A DNA stretch of 60,000 nucleotides, from contig CM055101.1 in NCBI GenBank assembly GCA_029204225.1, positions 37,989,374-38,049,373 of the forward strand. Reading direction: 5' to 3'. The notes under the pieces are model-generated. The model searched no databases, was not told the DNA's origin, and was given only the letters and a program-made list of their open reading frames with translations. Source of the DNA: Diphasiastrum complanatum (Eukaryota; Streptophyta; Lycopodiopsida; Lycopodiales; Lycopodiaceae). The translations under genes and the position numbers were made by a program. Positions 33,173-44,296 of this stretch are shown here, piece by piece (position 1 is the first letter of the stretch; every line of letters begins with the position of its first letter).

Positions 33173-33596
33173 TGTCGAAAATCAGTGAGAATGAGCGAAA
33201 GTTGATGAGCGAGCTTGGTGTAGGATCGGAAGCGCCACAACTAGCAGCAAAATAATCAAGATGAATAATTCATACAGATACGCAAATGAACAATACAATA
33301 GTAGGACTAAAATTGCACTTTGATTAATATCAACAAAATGAGTACAATTGCTTGAAGTGATAACTTTAGCTGGTTGAGCATAATAACGATGGTTACAAAA
33401 AAAAGAAAATTAGAAGAAGTTTTCTAATGAAGATTATGTCTTAACTAACTACCTATCCACAGTTTTACAAAATATCTTCTACTTGCTAAATATCTGATTA
33501 ACACTAAATGCTATCTGCCTCATTTATTACAACGGCCTTTGAATGTATAACGCGAAGTTGTTGGGTCAGATTTTAGACCGGGACTTTAGACCGACA

Positions 33597-34039
33597 ATAT
33601 CGACATTTACAAGTATCGAAAAAATGTACAATGACTCGGAAAATATACATTGACTTGAAAAATATAGAGTTTTTTGAGTCGATCCTGTATCGAAAAATTC
33701 TAGAAAATTTGATCTTGAATAATTTGATCTTTTACTCAAAATTCAAGCTTTATTTATTTGGGTTTTGTACAACTTTCAAGATTCTCATTAATGCATGGAT
33801 TTGAGGCTGAGCTTGAATTCCAGCACGACTAATCAGAAGAAGAAAGGCCCAAAGCCATCAAAGCAAAACTAGAAGCCGACACAGCGTCAAGAGCAGTCGA
33901 ACCAGCCAACAAGGAAGAGATTGACTACCTTCGAAGATATACATGGGATCATGTTGCAGGAGGAGCAATGTTGAGAGGTAGTAAAATCAAGGCAAACTCC
34001 ACAGGATGATCAGACATTGTTAGCCAAGAACAAGCAAAA
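33597..34039. other. spacer, probably Copia-7 gag remains
   Basis: No motif is recognisable before about 33900. 33850-34039 is lysine- and glutamate-rich in plus frames and leads into the Copia-7 zinc knuckle, so it is probably degraded gag. Confidence 0.4.
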
Positions 34040-34950
34040 AGGTTGGGAGAGGATTCCAAAAAAGGACAAGGATGATGAGGATGAGGGAGAGTCGTCATCA
34101 AAGTAGAAAAAGAAGAAGCAGAGCAAATGTTACTATTGCAACAAACTTGGTCATTGGGCATGCAAATTCTATAAGAAGAAAGTTGACATAAAGGTGAAAA
34201 AAGTGAAACAACAGGACAATATTGCCAACGATGATGGGGAGGACGATGAGACAAGTGTCTTTTCATCAACATTGGCATCCCAGGTTGATGATGGTGTCAG
34301 GTGGTTCATTGATTCAGGCACCACGAGGCATAATACCGAGAAATGAGATTGGTTTAAGAACTTCTCGCCAATCCATGATGGGGACAAGGTCACACAAGCC
34401 GATGGGGAGGAATGCCAAACTCAGGACATCGGCAATGTACATATACAGTCTCTCAATGGTAAAATCAAAAATATTCCCAATGTGCTTTATGTTCCTGGAC
34501 TCAAAAAGAGTTTGCTTTCTGTTAGTGTGATGGCAAATCAACACTATTTGAAGGTTGAATTTGTCAAAGATGGGTGTCTAATGAAGGATATGGATTACAA
34601 CTATAAAGTGGTGGAAAAGGGGTATCAGGATAGTAACTACAGCCTTTATAAGCTGGATGCTGCAGAACTAGGACAATATGGTTTAGCCACTTCAATGACA
34701 TAACAATCGAAATTGCAGACAGAAGACTAGTCCACTTGAACTATGGGAGTCTAAGATTGATGGCGAAGTTGAAGATGGTAAATGGATTACCAGCATTGCA
34801 GGATGATCACCACTCCATATGTGAAGAATGTGTAATGGGAAAGCATCACAGGGAGACATTCAAGAAAGGTGGAGCTGCAAGACAAAAAAAATCACTTTAG
34901 CCATGTAGAACTTTGTAAATATTGTGTATAATTGGGTTCCACATGGAAGA
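34040..34950 (+). pseudogene. Copia-7 zinc knuckle, protease, pre-integrase
   Basis: CYYCNKLGHWACKFY (CX2CX4HX3-4, last C shifted, about 34128), WFIDSGTTRHNT (retropepsin D-S-G, about 34305), VTQADGEECQTQDIGNV, IPNVLYVPGLKKSLLSVSVM, LYKLDAAELGQ, LVHLNYGSLRLMAKLKMV and CEECVMGKHHRETF (C-x2-C zinc half). It ends at about 34950 where element B begins. Integrase onward is not found on the other side of B, so the 3' part is lost. Confidence 0.8.
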
Positions 34951-34959
34951 CCAAGATGC

Positions 34960-35614
34960 TGTGAGAGATTTCAACTAGTTTAGTCTAGTTTAGTCATATT
35001 TTGGTAAGTTGTCAATAAGAGGCCAAAACTCATTTTAGACTTAGAGAAAAACTTTTTAAAGTTATATTAGTTTAAAATACATTCAATAAACACTTTTTGA
35101 AAGTGTGGGAAAGTTGGTAATCAAGTTTGAGAGAGATTCAAATTTGAACTTTGGGTACATTGAATCTAGACCCAGAAATAGTAGGGTTTACATTTTGGAG
35201 GAAAAGCCAAGTGGCCAAATAGGGTTTGGACACTCTATAAAAGGATGTAGCTCGTGGAGAGACACATCTTCTCTCTTCTCTCTCTCTCTCATTTCATCAT
35301 TATACATGGTTCTCTTTGGGTTCTACTATGGTGCACTATCTTGATGATATCTTGCAATTCTATGTGTAGAATGATTATTTATTTTGCTATTTTCGGTTTC
35401 ACATGTGTGAAATACAGTAGGGTACTGTAATTGTATGGACAGCAAACATATTATATGTTTTGTTTCATGTTTGATCAGTGTCTCTTAGAGTTTGCATCTC
35501 ATTTTGTGTGTAGATGCTATTTTTTCTACATTGGCAGGATTGTTGGTTTGCTCCTTATTGTAACCAAAGATCAGGGACATGGATTGGATCTTGAATGATC
35601 TGAAATCCTTCACA
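34960..35614 (+). repeat. 5' LTR of element B
   Basis: 655 bp, TGTGAGAGATTTC...ATCCTTCACA, with CTATAAAAGGATG as TATA-like box. Followed at once by TGGTATCAGAGC (35615-35626), the unmutated form of the site seen in element A. Confidence 0.93.
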
Positions 35615-36216
35615 TGGTATCAGAGCTATTGTGTTTCAGGCTATGAAAGGATCAGCCATCTTTAGCAAGGATTTAGAGGAGTTACCAATGCTAGAGCATG
35701 CTAGATTGATCTCTACTCAAAAATCAGCATTTTTGCATGTGTAGAATTGATCTTTTGTAGGTCAAAACTCAAATATAGGGTTACATACTTGATCAATTCT
35801 AATTTCACACTTGGCTTATTGGATTTAGATGATTTTTGGTGCATTAGGAAGGTCTCATTGGAGTCTACAAGAAGATACACCAAGTTTCTAGAAATTGCAT
35901 GTAGAATTTAAGATATTCACTTTTTTGTGATTTTGTCAAAACCCTAATTTTGATTGGATCTCTAGTTTGTGAGGTTACTGAACTTCATTTGAGTGTGTTT
36001 CAATCTTAGGAAGTGGCAAGAATCATTAGATTGAGGATATATCATAGGTTGATCAAGATTTCACTATTCTATGTGTTGATTTTCTAGTTAGAAGTGCTAG
36101 AAGAGATTTGAGAGGTTTCATATCTTTGTGATTTCTTCTTGAGTTCATTTGTTGACATTCAAGAGAGTGCTTTGTGCATTGGAATAGGCTGAAAGAGAAG
36201 ATCAGGTCACTTCAAC

Positions 36217-37815
36217 ATGGCTACAAGTGGAGGCTTTATGTTGGAGAGCAGTGATAGGCTTACCTCAATTAACTATTCTACTTGGAAGGTGAGGATGGAG
36301 TCCTTATTGGAGATGAATGAGTTGATGGAGATTGTTGCAGGTGTGGAGGAGAGGCCTCAAGCACCTCATGATCAAGTGAGGTAAGACAAGAGAGCTAAAA
36401 GAGCTCTACACATGATTAAGATGAATGTTATCAACGAACTTCTCAAGGAAGTTGGTAAGTGCACATCATCTTTGGAGGCTTGGGAAGCTTTGAAGAAGCT
36501 TTATGAATCCAAGTCTACATCAAGAGTGCTTACTCTTAGGAGGCAAATCTTTCAAAGTTTGCAAAAGAAGGAAGAGAGTACTCATGCTTTTGTTTTGAGA
36601 GTTAAAGCATTCAATGATGAGTTAGCATGTATTGATGAAAGCAATAAGGAGGTAGAACTTGTTCAAGTTATACTTAATGGCTTGTTGGATGATCATGCTA
36701 ATCTTGTTCAAAGTTTTGCTATTCAAAAGACTTTGCCAAGTATTGTGGATTTGCAAGAGATCTTGGTGAATGAGGAGTATAGGCTTCAATCAAGAGGAGG
36801 TGGATCTACATCAACATCTCATTATGAAGAGGATGTTATGTTCATCAAAGGCAAGTTCAAGGGCAAAGGCAAAGGCAAGTGGTATAAAGGGCAAAATCAA
36901 GGTGATACTTCTTCTTTTGGCAAAAAGAAAAATAAGTCTAAGTTAAAATGCTTTTATTGTGGAATCAAAGGGCATTTTGCAAATGAATGTTTGAAGAAGC
37001 AAAGAGACGAAGGTAGCAAGCAAATCAACTTTACTACTAATGATGAGGATCTAGGTGGTTGTGATTCTCTTTTGATGTGTTCTTCAAGTCCAATATCAAG
37101 TGAAGGTGACAAAGATTCATGGTGGATTGATAGTGGAGCTAGTTCACACAAGGAGTTCTTTACTTCTTTGGTCACTTATGATGGAGCCAAGAAAGCAATT
37201 CACATGGCCAATGGTGGTGAGTGTGTGATTGAAGGTATTGGTTCAATTCCTATTTGTCTCTCTTCTAGTAGGAAAGCAAGACTTGATGGTGTTCTTTACA
37301 TTCCTTCACTTTCAAAGAATTTGCTAAGTGTTGGTCAAATGATAGAGAAAGGATACATGGTAAAGTTTGGTGGTGATGCTTGTTTCATTACAAAGGAAGA
37401 AATCTTGGTTGCTAGGGGCAATAGACAAGGTAGACTTTTCAAGCTTGATGCTTTTGTTATGGCTAACAAAAAGGATGAAATGGAAAAGGAGATTGGTCTC
37501 AACTTTCCAAAGTTTCCTTTTAGCATCAATAAGATTGGTGGATCTTATGCAAAGTCTAACAAGCTTCCTTATGCTAGATCTAGGTCAAGATTTAATATGC
37601 TTCTTGGAGATGTTCATCTTTGTGCTAACTTGGCTAGTCTTGAGGATAATGATGTTGCTTCAATGGTTCTTCATGGCAAGTGCAAGCATGCAAAAGTTAA
37701 GGAAAGAGCTAACTTCATCAATGGAGGTGAAGGTTCTTCCTTGGAAAAGATTGTTGTTAATGATTTCTTTGATCATATGTCAAGGTCAATACTCACTCGA
37801 GTTGTTGCCAATTAA
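36217..37815 (+). pseudogene. element B gag-protease polyprotein
   Basis: ATG at 36217 (MATSGGFMLESSDRLTSINY). One in-frame TAA near 36382 breaks an otherwise open frame of about 530 codons. Gag (UBN2) is followed by a basic linker, CFYCGIKGHFANEC (CX2CX4HX4C knuckle, about 36950-36995), WWIDSGASSHKEFF (retropepsin, about 37120-37160), VLYIPSLSKNLLSVGQM and GRLFKLDAFVMANKKDEM. The last ~115 residues do not match pre-integrase or integrase. They lack the H-x3-5-H and C-x2-C pattern and end at a natural stop, VVAN-TAA. The tail is of unknown origin. Confidence 0.85.
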
Positions 37816-37875
37816 TGCAGGACTGTTCTACTTGCGTGTGCGAGCAGAACTGACTCGTTGTTTGAGTCATCGTCA

Positions 37876-38528
37876 TTATTCAACAATTGAATCTCTAGAT
37901 CGAAATTGACTGAGTTCGATCGGTGGATCTGAATTATTAGCGGCTTTCCCTTTGTGGTTGATGAACTGGTCTTCCACAAAAATGACATCTCTACTGGTGA
38001 ATGCCTTCTCGGTATCCAAATTGTAAAGCTTGTATGCCTTGTGGTCTAGGGAATAGCCGATGAAGATCATTTTTCTACTCTTGTCATCTAGCTTTCTTCT
38101 TAGATCCTCAGGGATCTGAGTGAAAGCTATGCATCCAAACACTTGAACATGTTTGAGTGATGGTTTTGATCCTGTCCACAACTCATAAAAGGTGTCTTGC
38201 CATTCAAGGCTTTGGTGATGGATTGATTCTGCAAGTAGGCAGCTATAGTAATAGCTTCTGTCCAAAAATTCTTTGGAAGAGAGGCATGGGCCATCATGCT
38301 CTTGGCACTTTCGATGAGTGTCTGGTTCTTCCGCTCAGCTACACCATTGGACGAAGGTGAGTAGTTGGTTGGGTATTGTTGAAGTATCTCATTGGCCTTG
38401 CAGAACTCCTTGAATTCTATGAAGATGTACTCTCCCCCTCCATCTGTGCATAGAGCCTTGATCTTCCTCTGGGTCTAGTTTTTTGCAGATGCCTTGAACT
38501 GCTCGAAAAACTTGAATGCTTTGGATTG
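37876..38528 (-). pseudogene. Copia-8 integrase
   Basis: The core near 38290-38480 reads GGGEYIFIEFKEFC-like, then NYSPSSNGVAERKNQTLIESA, HASLPKNFWTEAITIAAYLQNQ. 37876-38265 gives ELWTGSKPSLKHVQVFGCIAF, DKSRKMIFIGYSLDHKAYKLYN and AFTSRDVIFVEDQF. Typical Copia integrase end, same clade as Copia-4. It ends near 37876; RT and later parts are absent. Confidence 0.85.
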
Positions 38529-39240
38529 TGCAATGGCACCAGAATGACTTAATTTTGACTTACGTGCCATTTTAACTGCCTGTAACTTTTTAATCGTAAG
38601 TCAGAATTAGGTCATTCTGGTGCCGTTGCAAAGCTCTCGTTGAGCTCTTTCCAAAAGAAAAAAAATTTAAAACCCTAATATCAGTTCAACATGCACCCTT
38701 AGGATTTGAGCGGGCTCAAACCCTAAGGGTGCGTGCTGAACCGATATTAAGGTTAGTTTTTTTAAATATATTTTTTTTTGGATGAGAGATTTTCTACAAA
38801 CTTTGATTGCCTATAATTTTGTAACCGTCAATCAAAACTAGACATGTATGCTGCCATTGCGAAGCTCTCGTCGAGCTCTTTCTAATGCCACCATGGTCGT
38901 CTCAATTGAAGCTATGGTTAAGAAGTTGGACTGTTTTGAAAAGAACCCTGATATCGATTCAACACGTGGATGGCTTGTTTAACCAATCAGATAGCACATC
39001 TGCGCGTTGAACTGATATTAGGGTTTGAAAAGCTCTTGCACATTTTTCCAAGGGCGTGGGACCCCTCGGAGCACTTTTAAAGGGAAAAATGTGCAATATT
39101 ATCGCATTTGCTTATGGAAATTAAGGCTACATGTTAACCATATAAGTTGGGCGGCGGGTAGTTTCAGAATCATAAAAAATGAGCATAGATGTTTCAAGAA
39201 GTTTTCTCTCTCTTGTTAATCTTTCTCTATAGTCAAACTT
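38529..39240. mobile_element. hairpin-rich non-coding insert in Copia-8
   Basis: About 700 bp separates Copia-8 integrase from its protease region and has no retroelement homology. It contains three hairpins: 38529-38630 (GGCACCAGAATGAC and inverse), 38671-38754 (AACCCTAATATCAGTTCAAC...and inverse) and 38943-39026 (AACCCTGATATCGATTCAAC and inverse). A ~70-bp direct repeat (38580-38653 and 38812-38886) shares AAGCTCTCGT and GAGCTCTTTC. Borders and superfamily are not determined. A Helitron or MITE is possible. Confidence 0.55.
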
Positions 39241-39960
39241 CTTAAAGGGCCCATTTTGAGCCCATATTTCTCCTAATGTGATTCAGAAGTGGCTGTGTGA
39301 AGAGCTTGACTGTTAGAAGAATAGCAATGGCTGAGTTTGTAAAGATAGCCGCTTCTTCTTCCATAGGCTAGCACCTTCAGGGATTTGTCAAGAATTGTGC
39401 AGCCATCCGTATCGAATTCGACCCTCCGACCTGAATCGGTGATTCTGCTAATTGAGAGCAGATTCTTGGTCAAATTTGGAACGTGGAGAACATTAGACAA
39501 CAACTTGATCTCACCTAATTCAACTCTGACTGTTTCTTCACCTCTGATTGTATGTGATGAGTTGTCTCCAAGTTGCACAACTCAAGAGTGGGTGAATGAC
39601 TTATAGTCCTTGAACCCAATCGCGATGGTGAGTCATGTGTTGTGTTGCTCTAGAATTCAGGTACTAGGAGTCGATATTTTGTGGTTCTCTTTCTTTGGTC
39701 ATGAAAGTTGCTTCATCTTCTTCTTCTTCTTCTTGCTGATTTGAGTGACTGGTTGTAGCACTATGTGCTTGTTGTTGGAACTGCTTCTTCTTCTCATTGT
39801 TGTATTTCAAAGTTTGACAGTCCTTGATTTCATAGCTAGTCCTCTTATATTATCTACAAAAAAATTTCTGCGCTGGTTGGAATGATGAACAGCTTGAATT
39901 CGATCCTGAACCGTTATTTGGTCCAGACTGCATGTTGCTCTTCTTGTTAGTAGAGCTCGA
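39241..39960 (-). pseudogene. Copia-8 gag end, protease, pre-integrase
   Basis: 39273-39578 gives MQLGDNSSHTIRGEETV, VLHVPNLTKNLLSISRI and VLAYGRRSGYLYKL. Upstream frames around 39640-39900 give a QFQQQAHSA-type linker and Y-K-R-T-S-Y-E-I-K-D-C, a knuckle missing its first cysteines. Close to Copia-6 (31637-32026). It continues the Copia-8 integrase across the insert at 38529-39240. Confidence 0.75.
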
Positions 39961-41348
39961 CTTTGTAGATCTCTTGGAAAAGATTGTTAAAGATAAAGAT
40001 TTGATGAATTGTAAGATAATAGAGAAACATATATATTGATAGAACCATACATGTACTTGTGAAATGGATCGATGCAAATTTTGCAACAAATAAGTAGAAA
40101 TATTGATTATCAAGGCAATACGTGCAAGAATCATTTAAGCACTATGTGATGTAGTTTATGAGTTTCACACAATATAATTTTCCCAACAACTAATGGATCC
40201 TCATATCTGCTAAGGACAAGGAAAATGCCATGAATTGTCCTAGACAATTGTTCAACATTTAAGTGTTGTACTCATGCATATACCTTAGTTTTACAAAAAA
40301 AACATAAGACCACATAAATTAATCAAAAAAAATTCTATTATGTCTACTAACATTGTGTACTAAAGTATTTGCGTAAAAACTTACACATGAATTTTGATTT
40401 ATGATTATACATTCCTTAATTAGCACAAAATACAAAATTATTTTCTTCAAATGGATCACAACAAGAAGCTAATTTGTTTCATTATAAAATACATAAAATG
40501 TAAATAAAGCTAAATAAATAATCCCAGTACTCACATCAATTGAACTTGATGGGACAACACATAGGCAAAGGATGTTGCATCATTAAAAAGCCCAACTTGA
40601 AGGAGCCGTTTTGATGGAAAGCTTGACATGAGAATCACTTTCTAGATGTCACCAATAGAGTGCATACTATGTGTCTAGAGTGGCTAAGTTTCAATTAGAA
40701 ATCAGAATCACATATCCACAATTACTGTAAGCAATGAAGAAAAAAGAGAGTCCTAGTTGAAGAGAAAGATGCTTAATTTCAGTTGCTCCGACTTCACAAT
40801 CAAGTGAGTACAAGCTCAGACTCAGATTGAAGTAGATTGCTGATTGGATGAAGAATATAGAGTGGATCATGGACAAGTTTCAATCAGAGATCAGAATCAC
40901 ATATCCACTAATATATTGCAGCACAACTGAGAAACAGGAGAGTCTTAGTTGAAGAAAAAGAAGCTTTAATTTCAGTTGCAACTTCGCAAAGTGAGTACAA
41001 GCTCAGAATGGAGCACATTGCTAATTGGATGAACAATACGTTCAGAACCATAGTTAAGCTCTAATTATGAAAAAGCAAATTTGAACCAGCTAAATAGTAG
41101 TAGTATCCCGGCCTACATTCCAGCTTTGGGTAAAGAATAGCTGCTTCTCTGTGTCTGTACAGATCCTTTGCTGCATCACTGCTAGTGAGTTTATTACATC
41201 TATACTTTCTTGATTGATCTGAAAGAAGATTCCAGTTATAGACACCCCTTTGTACATGAAGTCTGGTCCTATGTTCCAAATTACTACTTACTACAGCTGC
41301 AGATAATCAGATGATGATTATTCAAGTAGTTATGTAGTGACAAATTAG
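39961..41348. other. 3' flank of PIRL gene with 189-bp tandem duplication
   Basis: No gene seen. 40688-40876 and 40877-41047 are tandem copies (shared 'ATCAGAATCACATATCCAC', 'GTGAGTACAAGCTCAGA', 'TTTCAGTTGC'). About 41050-41348 may hold the 3' untranslated region of the PIRL gene. No clear poly(A) signal could be fixed. Confidence 0.6.
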
Positions 41349-44296
41349 TCAAAGAAAATCCTCAGAGGAATGTTGCTGCCATTCCATGAGCTTTCCTTTT
41401 GATCCTCTGTGGAAGAAGGATGCTCTGCCACACATTCCCTGAAGCCAACCAGTCATCCAGGAGCCGGAATGATCTCCAACGCGCCGCCGATGAGCAGCTG
41501 CTGGGGAGTCTGGTCTTGACCAGTAATTGTTCATTTTAGTGTTGTTGATCACTTTAGCGTTGTTCGCTTTACTGTTGTTGTTGCTGTCATGATCATCCAA
41601 GACGAGGCTAGCCTTCCATTGCACCGCCATGTACTCCATCACGGCCTCATGGCTGTGCTCTATCACCTCTGCTGGGGGCAGAGTGAGTGGGTTTCCATTC
41701 AGTTTAAGCTTCTTCAACTTTTGAAGCCTTCCAAGGGAAACGGGCAGCTCCCTCAGCTGATTGTAGCTAAGATCCAAACTAGTGAGTGACACCAGATCCC
41801 CAATTGCATTTGGTAAGCTGACTAGACTAGTGAAGTTACTACTAACATCCAATGTCTCCAGGTTTGTGAGATTTCCAATTGTTTCAGGCAGAGACAAAAG
41901 TTTATTAAATTGCACCTCCAAATGCTTCAGAGGCTTTAGCTGACCGAGCGACGATGGTAGAGAGCTTAGCTTATTTAGTTGTACTGAGAGTCTCTCCAGA
42001 TTCACAAGCTCTGAGCCCAAATTTGGTGGCAAATAATCTATCCGGTTAAAACTAGCATTCAGGTCCACCAAAGCTCTGGCAAATGCAAAGGCAAAGGCTG
42101 TTAATCAGCATAATTGGCCCATATTATATCAAAAAAGGATCTCTTGTATATCCTAACTTGACGAATTGTAGTCAAACTCCAAATCCCAAGTAGAGCAGAG
42201 GAAGCCTTTACCAAACCCACAACTTATTGAGAACAGATCCACCTAAGTTTGCAAATTAATGTGTATATATTATAGAAGTAAAGGATCCGAATGCCCCATA
42301 CATGTCCACAGTAGTCACCGTATTTGGTAAAAAGGATCAAACGGAAGAAGCAATCCTAAGAGGTTCTAATAACAAAAGCATTTTTTAGTAACTTGAACTC
42401 TTAATTAGAGACAGGAGACTTACCTGCAGCGACAGATGCTTTCTGGCAAGTACTTGAGCACATTTCCTGAAACATTTAGGACTTTCAGTTTTCTTAGCTC
42501 TCCAAAAGATTCTGGCAGAACATCTAGATGGTTTGAAGACAGATCAAGGTTTATCAGGTTATTGAGCCGTGAGATGGAATCTGGCAAGACCTGTACGTTG
42601 GAACACAAAAAAGACTATTTTAGTGGTTGAGCCATTTTCTTTGGATTCTCAGAAAACAGCAAATCCCATGACTATATTCCATTAGGAAAGGGTTAAGCGA
42701 AGTGTATGTGCGCACAAGACAAGAAACATGAAACATAATTCGATTTCTTAGGACAGAAGCTGTGGATTCAGTTAGCACACTGAGATCAAAACTTTAGAAC
42801 TTTAGAGGGAAACGTTGCCTTTGCCGATCATTTGGGGCTCCACAAGAACTAGCTAGTATCAGATCGGGGACCCCATTTTCTGAATTAGATAACTACTTGC
42901 AATGCGAATTACAAAAGCTTTGAACTCAGAACATAAGCTATATTTGACTAGGACAAACCTCCAATCGGTTGTTGGACAAGTTCAAAACAACGAGAGATGA
43001 AATCTTTCCAAATGAATCTGGCAATTTAGTCAATTGACGGCTGTTCAAGTTGAGATTATGAAGCTGGTTCTCATATGCTTCTTGCAGCAGTTGAGCGACT
43101 TCAGCAGGGACCTCGTCTTTTATGTACAATGGCCTCATGGGGCTTCTGGGACAAGAATCAACACCACCTCCTCCACTGAACTCCATATCGGCGCTCAGTA
43201 TCATACCTTCGTAAAGCTGGAGCAACTCATTGAGGCGAAGAACTGAAAGATAAGGTAGCTTTTCTTCTTCTGCTGCTCTTCGCAACTGGCTTTCTTTGTC
43301 TGCCTGATACAGCACACAAATACTGCTTCACGTATATTCCTTCCATCAACAATTTATTGAGTAGCAGACGAGGAAAATGAAATGGAACATAAACTAATGA
43401 AACTTGGATGATCCACAAGAGGAAAGCTTGATCTATAAACAGAAAAAAATTTAGTCCGTATCTTGCAACTGAACAGTAAACGATCATTACTGCTTCGTAT
43501 TATATTCCTTTCATTAACAATCTACTGAGCAGCACCAGATGAGTAAAAGCAAATGGAACATACAAACATGAGCGACGCACAACAGAAAAGGTTGATCTAA
43601 ACATACAAAGGAATACAGTCCTTATCTTGCTACTGATTTAGTGATGGTTTTCTTTCTCTGCCTGGTACCTGCATCAGCAGTTAGTGCGTCATGTATATTC
43701 CTTCCGTCAACAATCTACTAAGCAGCAGACCAGGAAAAACAGACGGAACATAAACTAATCAAACATGGGTGATCCACGAGCAAAGATTGATCTTTACATA
43801 GAAGGAATCCAGTTCTTATCTTGCTAATGATTTAGTGTTGGCATTCTTTGTTTGCCTAATACTAGGAAGAAATTTATTTCTTCATGTATATTCCTTCTAT
43901 CAACAATCTACAAAGCAGCAGATAAGGAAAAACAAATGCAACGTGAGCTAATAAAAAATGTGTCATCCACAGGGAAAAAAAGCTTAATCTTTACTGGGAA
44001 AACAATTCAGTACTTATCTTGCTACTGATTGAGTCTAATTTCCCCGAACAAGTGAAATATATAGCAAATAGTAGATTCAGGATTAAGAACACGGAGTGTA
44101 TAGTGTATACCTGCAAAGAGCTCTCAAATTGTTCAGGAATTTGAGCACGGACAATGTTTTGGAGCTGGGACTGAAGGTGCTCATCGATCACCTTAAGGGC
44201 CAGGTGCGCCTGTTCAATATCAGTAGCGTTGGGACGTGGCCCCAGAGCTTTGAGCATAGCTCGCGTCTCCTTCACCCTCACCACCGCTGCTGCCAT
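41349..44296 (-). CDS. plant intracellular Ras-group-related LRR protein (PIRL)
   Basis: Four exons with clean GT-AG borders: 44111-44296, 42959-43303, 42424-42590, 41349-42075, giving about 474 codons. The ATG at 44296-44294 (GCGATGGC) is chosen because no in-frame ATG lies further upstream. Domains: an alpha-helical N-terminus (residues 1-110, KETRAMLKALGPRPN, EEEKLPYLSVLRLNELLQLYE) typical of PIRL proteins; then about ten LRRs of the 23-residue type (LHNLNLNSRQLTKLPDSFGKI onward: LDLSSNHLDVLPESFGEL, LSVQLNKLSSLPSSLGQL, LDLSYNQLRELPVSLGRL); then a basic, serine-rich tail with SGSWMTGWLQGMCG. There is no signal peptide, TM segment or kinase, so it should be cytosolic. Exon phases join LRRs in frame with no premature stop. 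PIRLs are plant-specific relatives of Ras-binding LRR proteins; Arabidopsis PIRL1/PIRL9 act in pollen development (family knowledge). Which paralogue this is cannot be fixed. Confidence 0.92.
43333..44035. repeat. four tandem repeats in PIRL intron 1
   Basis: TATATTCCTT starts at 43333, 43501, 43693 and 43886, so the period is about 170-190 bp. Each unit carries 'AACAATCTACTAAGCAGCAGA'-type sequence, a GATCCAC block and 'CTTATCTTGCTACTGATT'. The unit edge copies the exon-2 acceptor region (…CAG|GCAGACAAAG on the minus strand), producing look-alike acceptors near 43665 and 43855. Confidence 0.85.

Larger units (their letters stand above)
31637..33596 (-). mobile_element. Copia-6, 5' half only
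   Basis: From right to left on the minus strand: LTR 33173-33596 (424 bp, TGTCGG...TTTTCGACA), primer-binding site TGGTATCAGAGC (33161-33172), gag with MDSSSNFSLIDKLDGSNYHL (about 33030) and LWDIIDGTKLKPEGD, zinc-knuckle remnant, protease YLDSGATQPM (about 32030-32060), VQLGDNSTHSIESAG, VLHVPNLTKNLLSVSRI, ending at WHFR. It is cut there, so pre-integrase histidines, integrase, RT, RNase H and 3' LTR are missing. Gag is close to Copia-4. Confidence 0.85.
34960..37815 (+). mobile_element. element B (gag-protease, element A family), no 3' LTR
   Basis: LTR 34960-35614 is homologous to element A's LTRs throughout. It has a perfect primer-binding site and a ~600-bp leader nearly identical to A's, then gag and protease. 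Unlike A it keeps the zinc knuckle and protease. It has no integrase, RT, RNase H or 3' LTR. It is truncated between 37815 and about 37875, where minus-strand Copia-8 begins. Confidence 0.85.

Noticed and set aside
35615-35626. tRNA genes suggested by TGGTATCAGAGC stretches (also 16761, 33161)
   Set aside because: They are only 12-nt primer-binding sites directly after LTR ends; no cloverleaf surrounds them.
42420-43315. Separate small LRR genes on the minus strand
   Set aside because: The frames are exons 2 and 3 of the PIRL gene; GT-AG borders join them in phase with the exons on either side.
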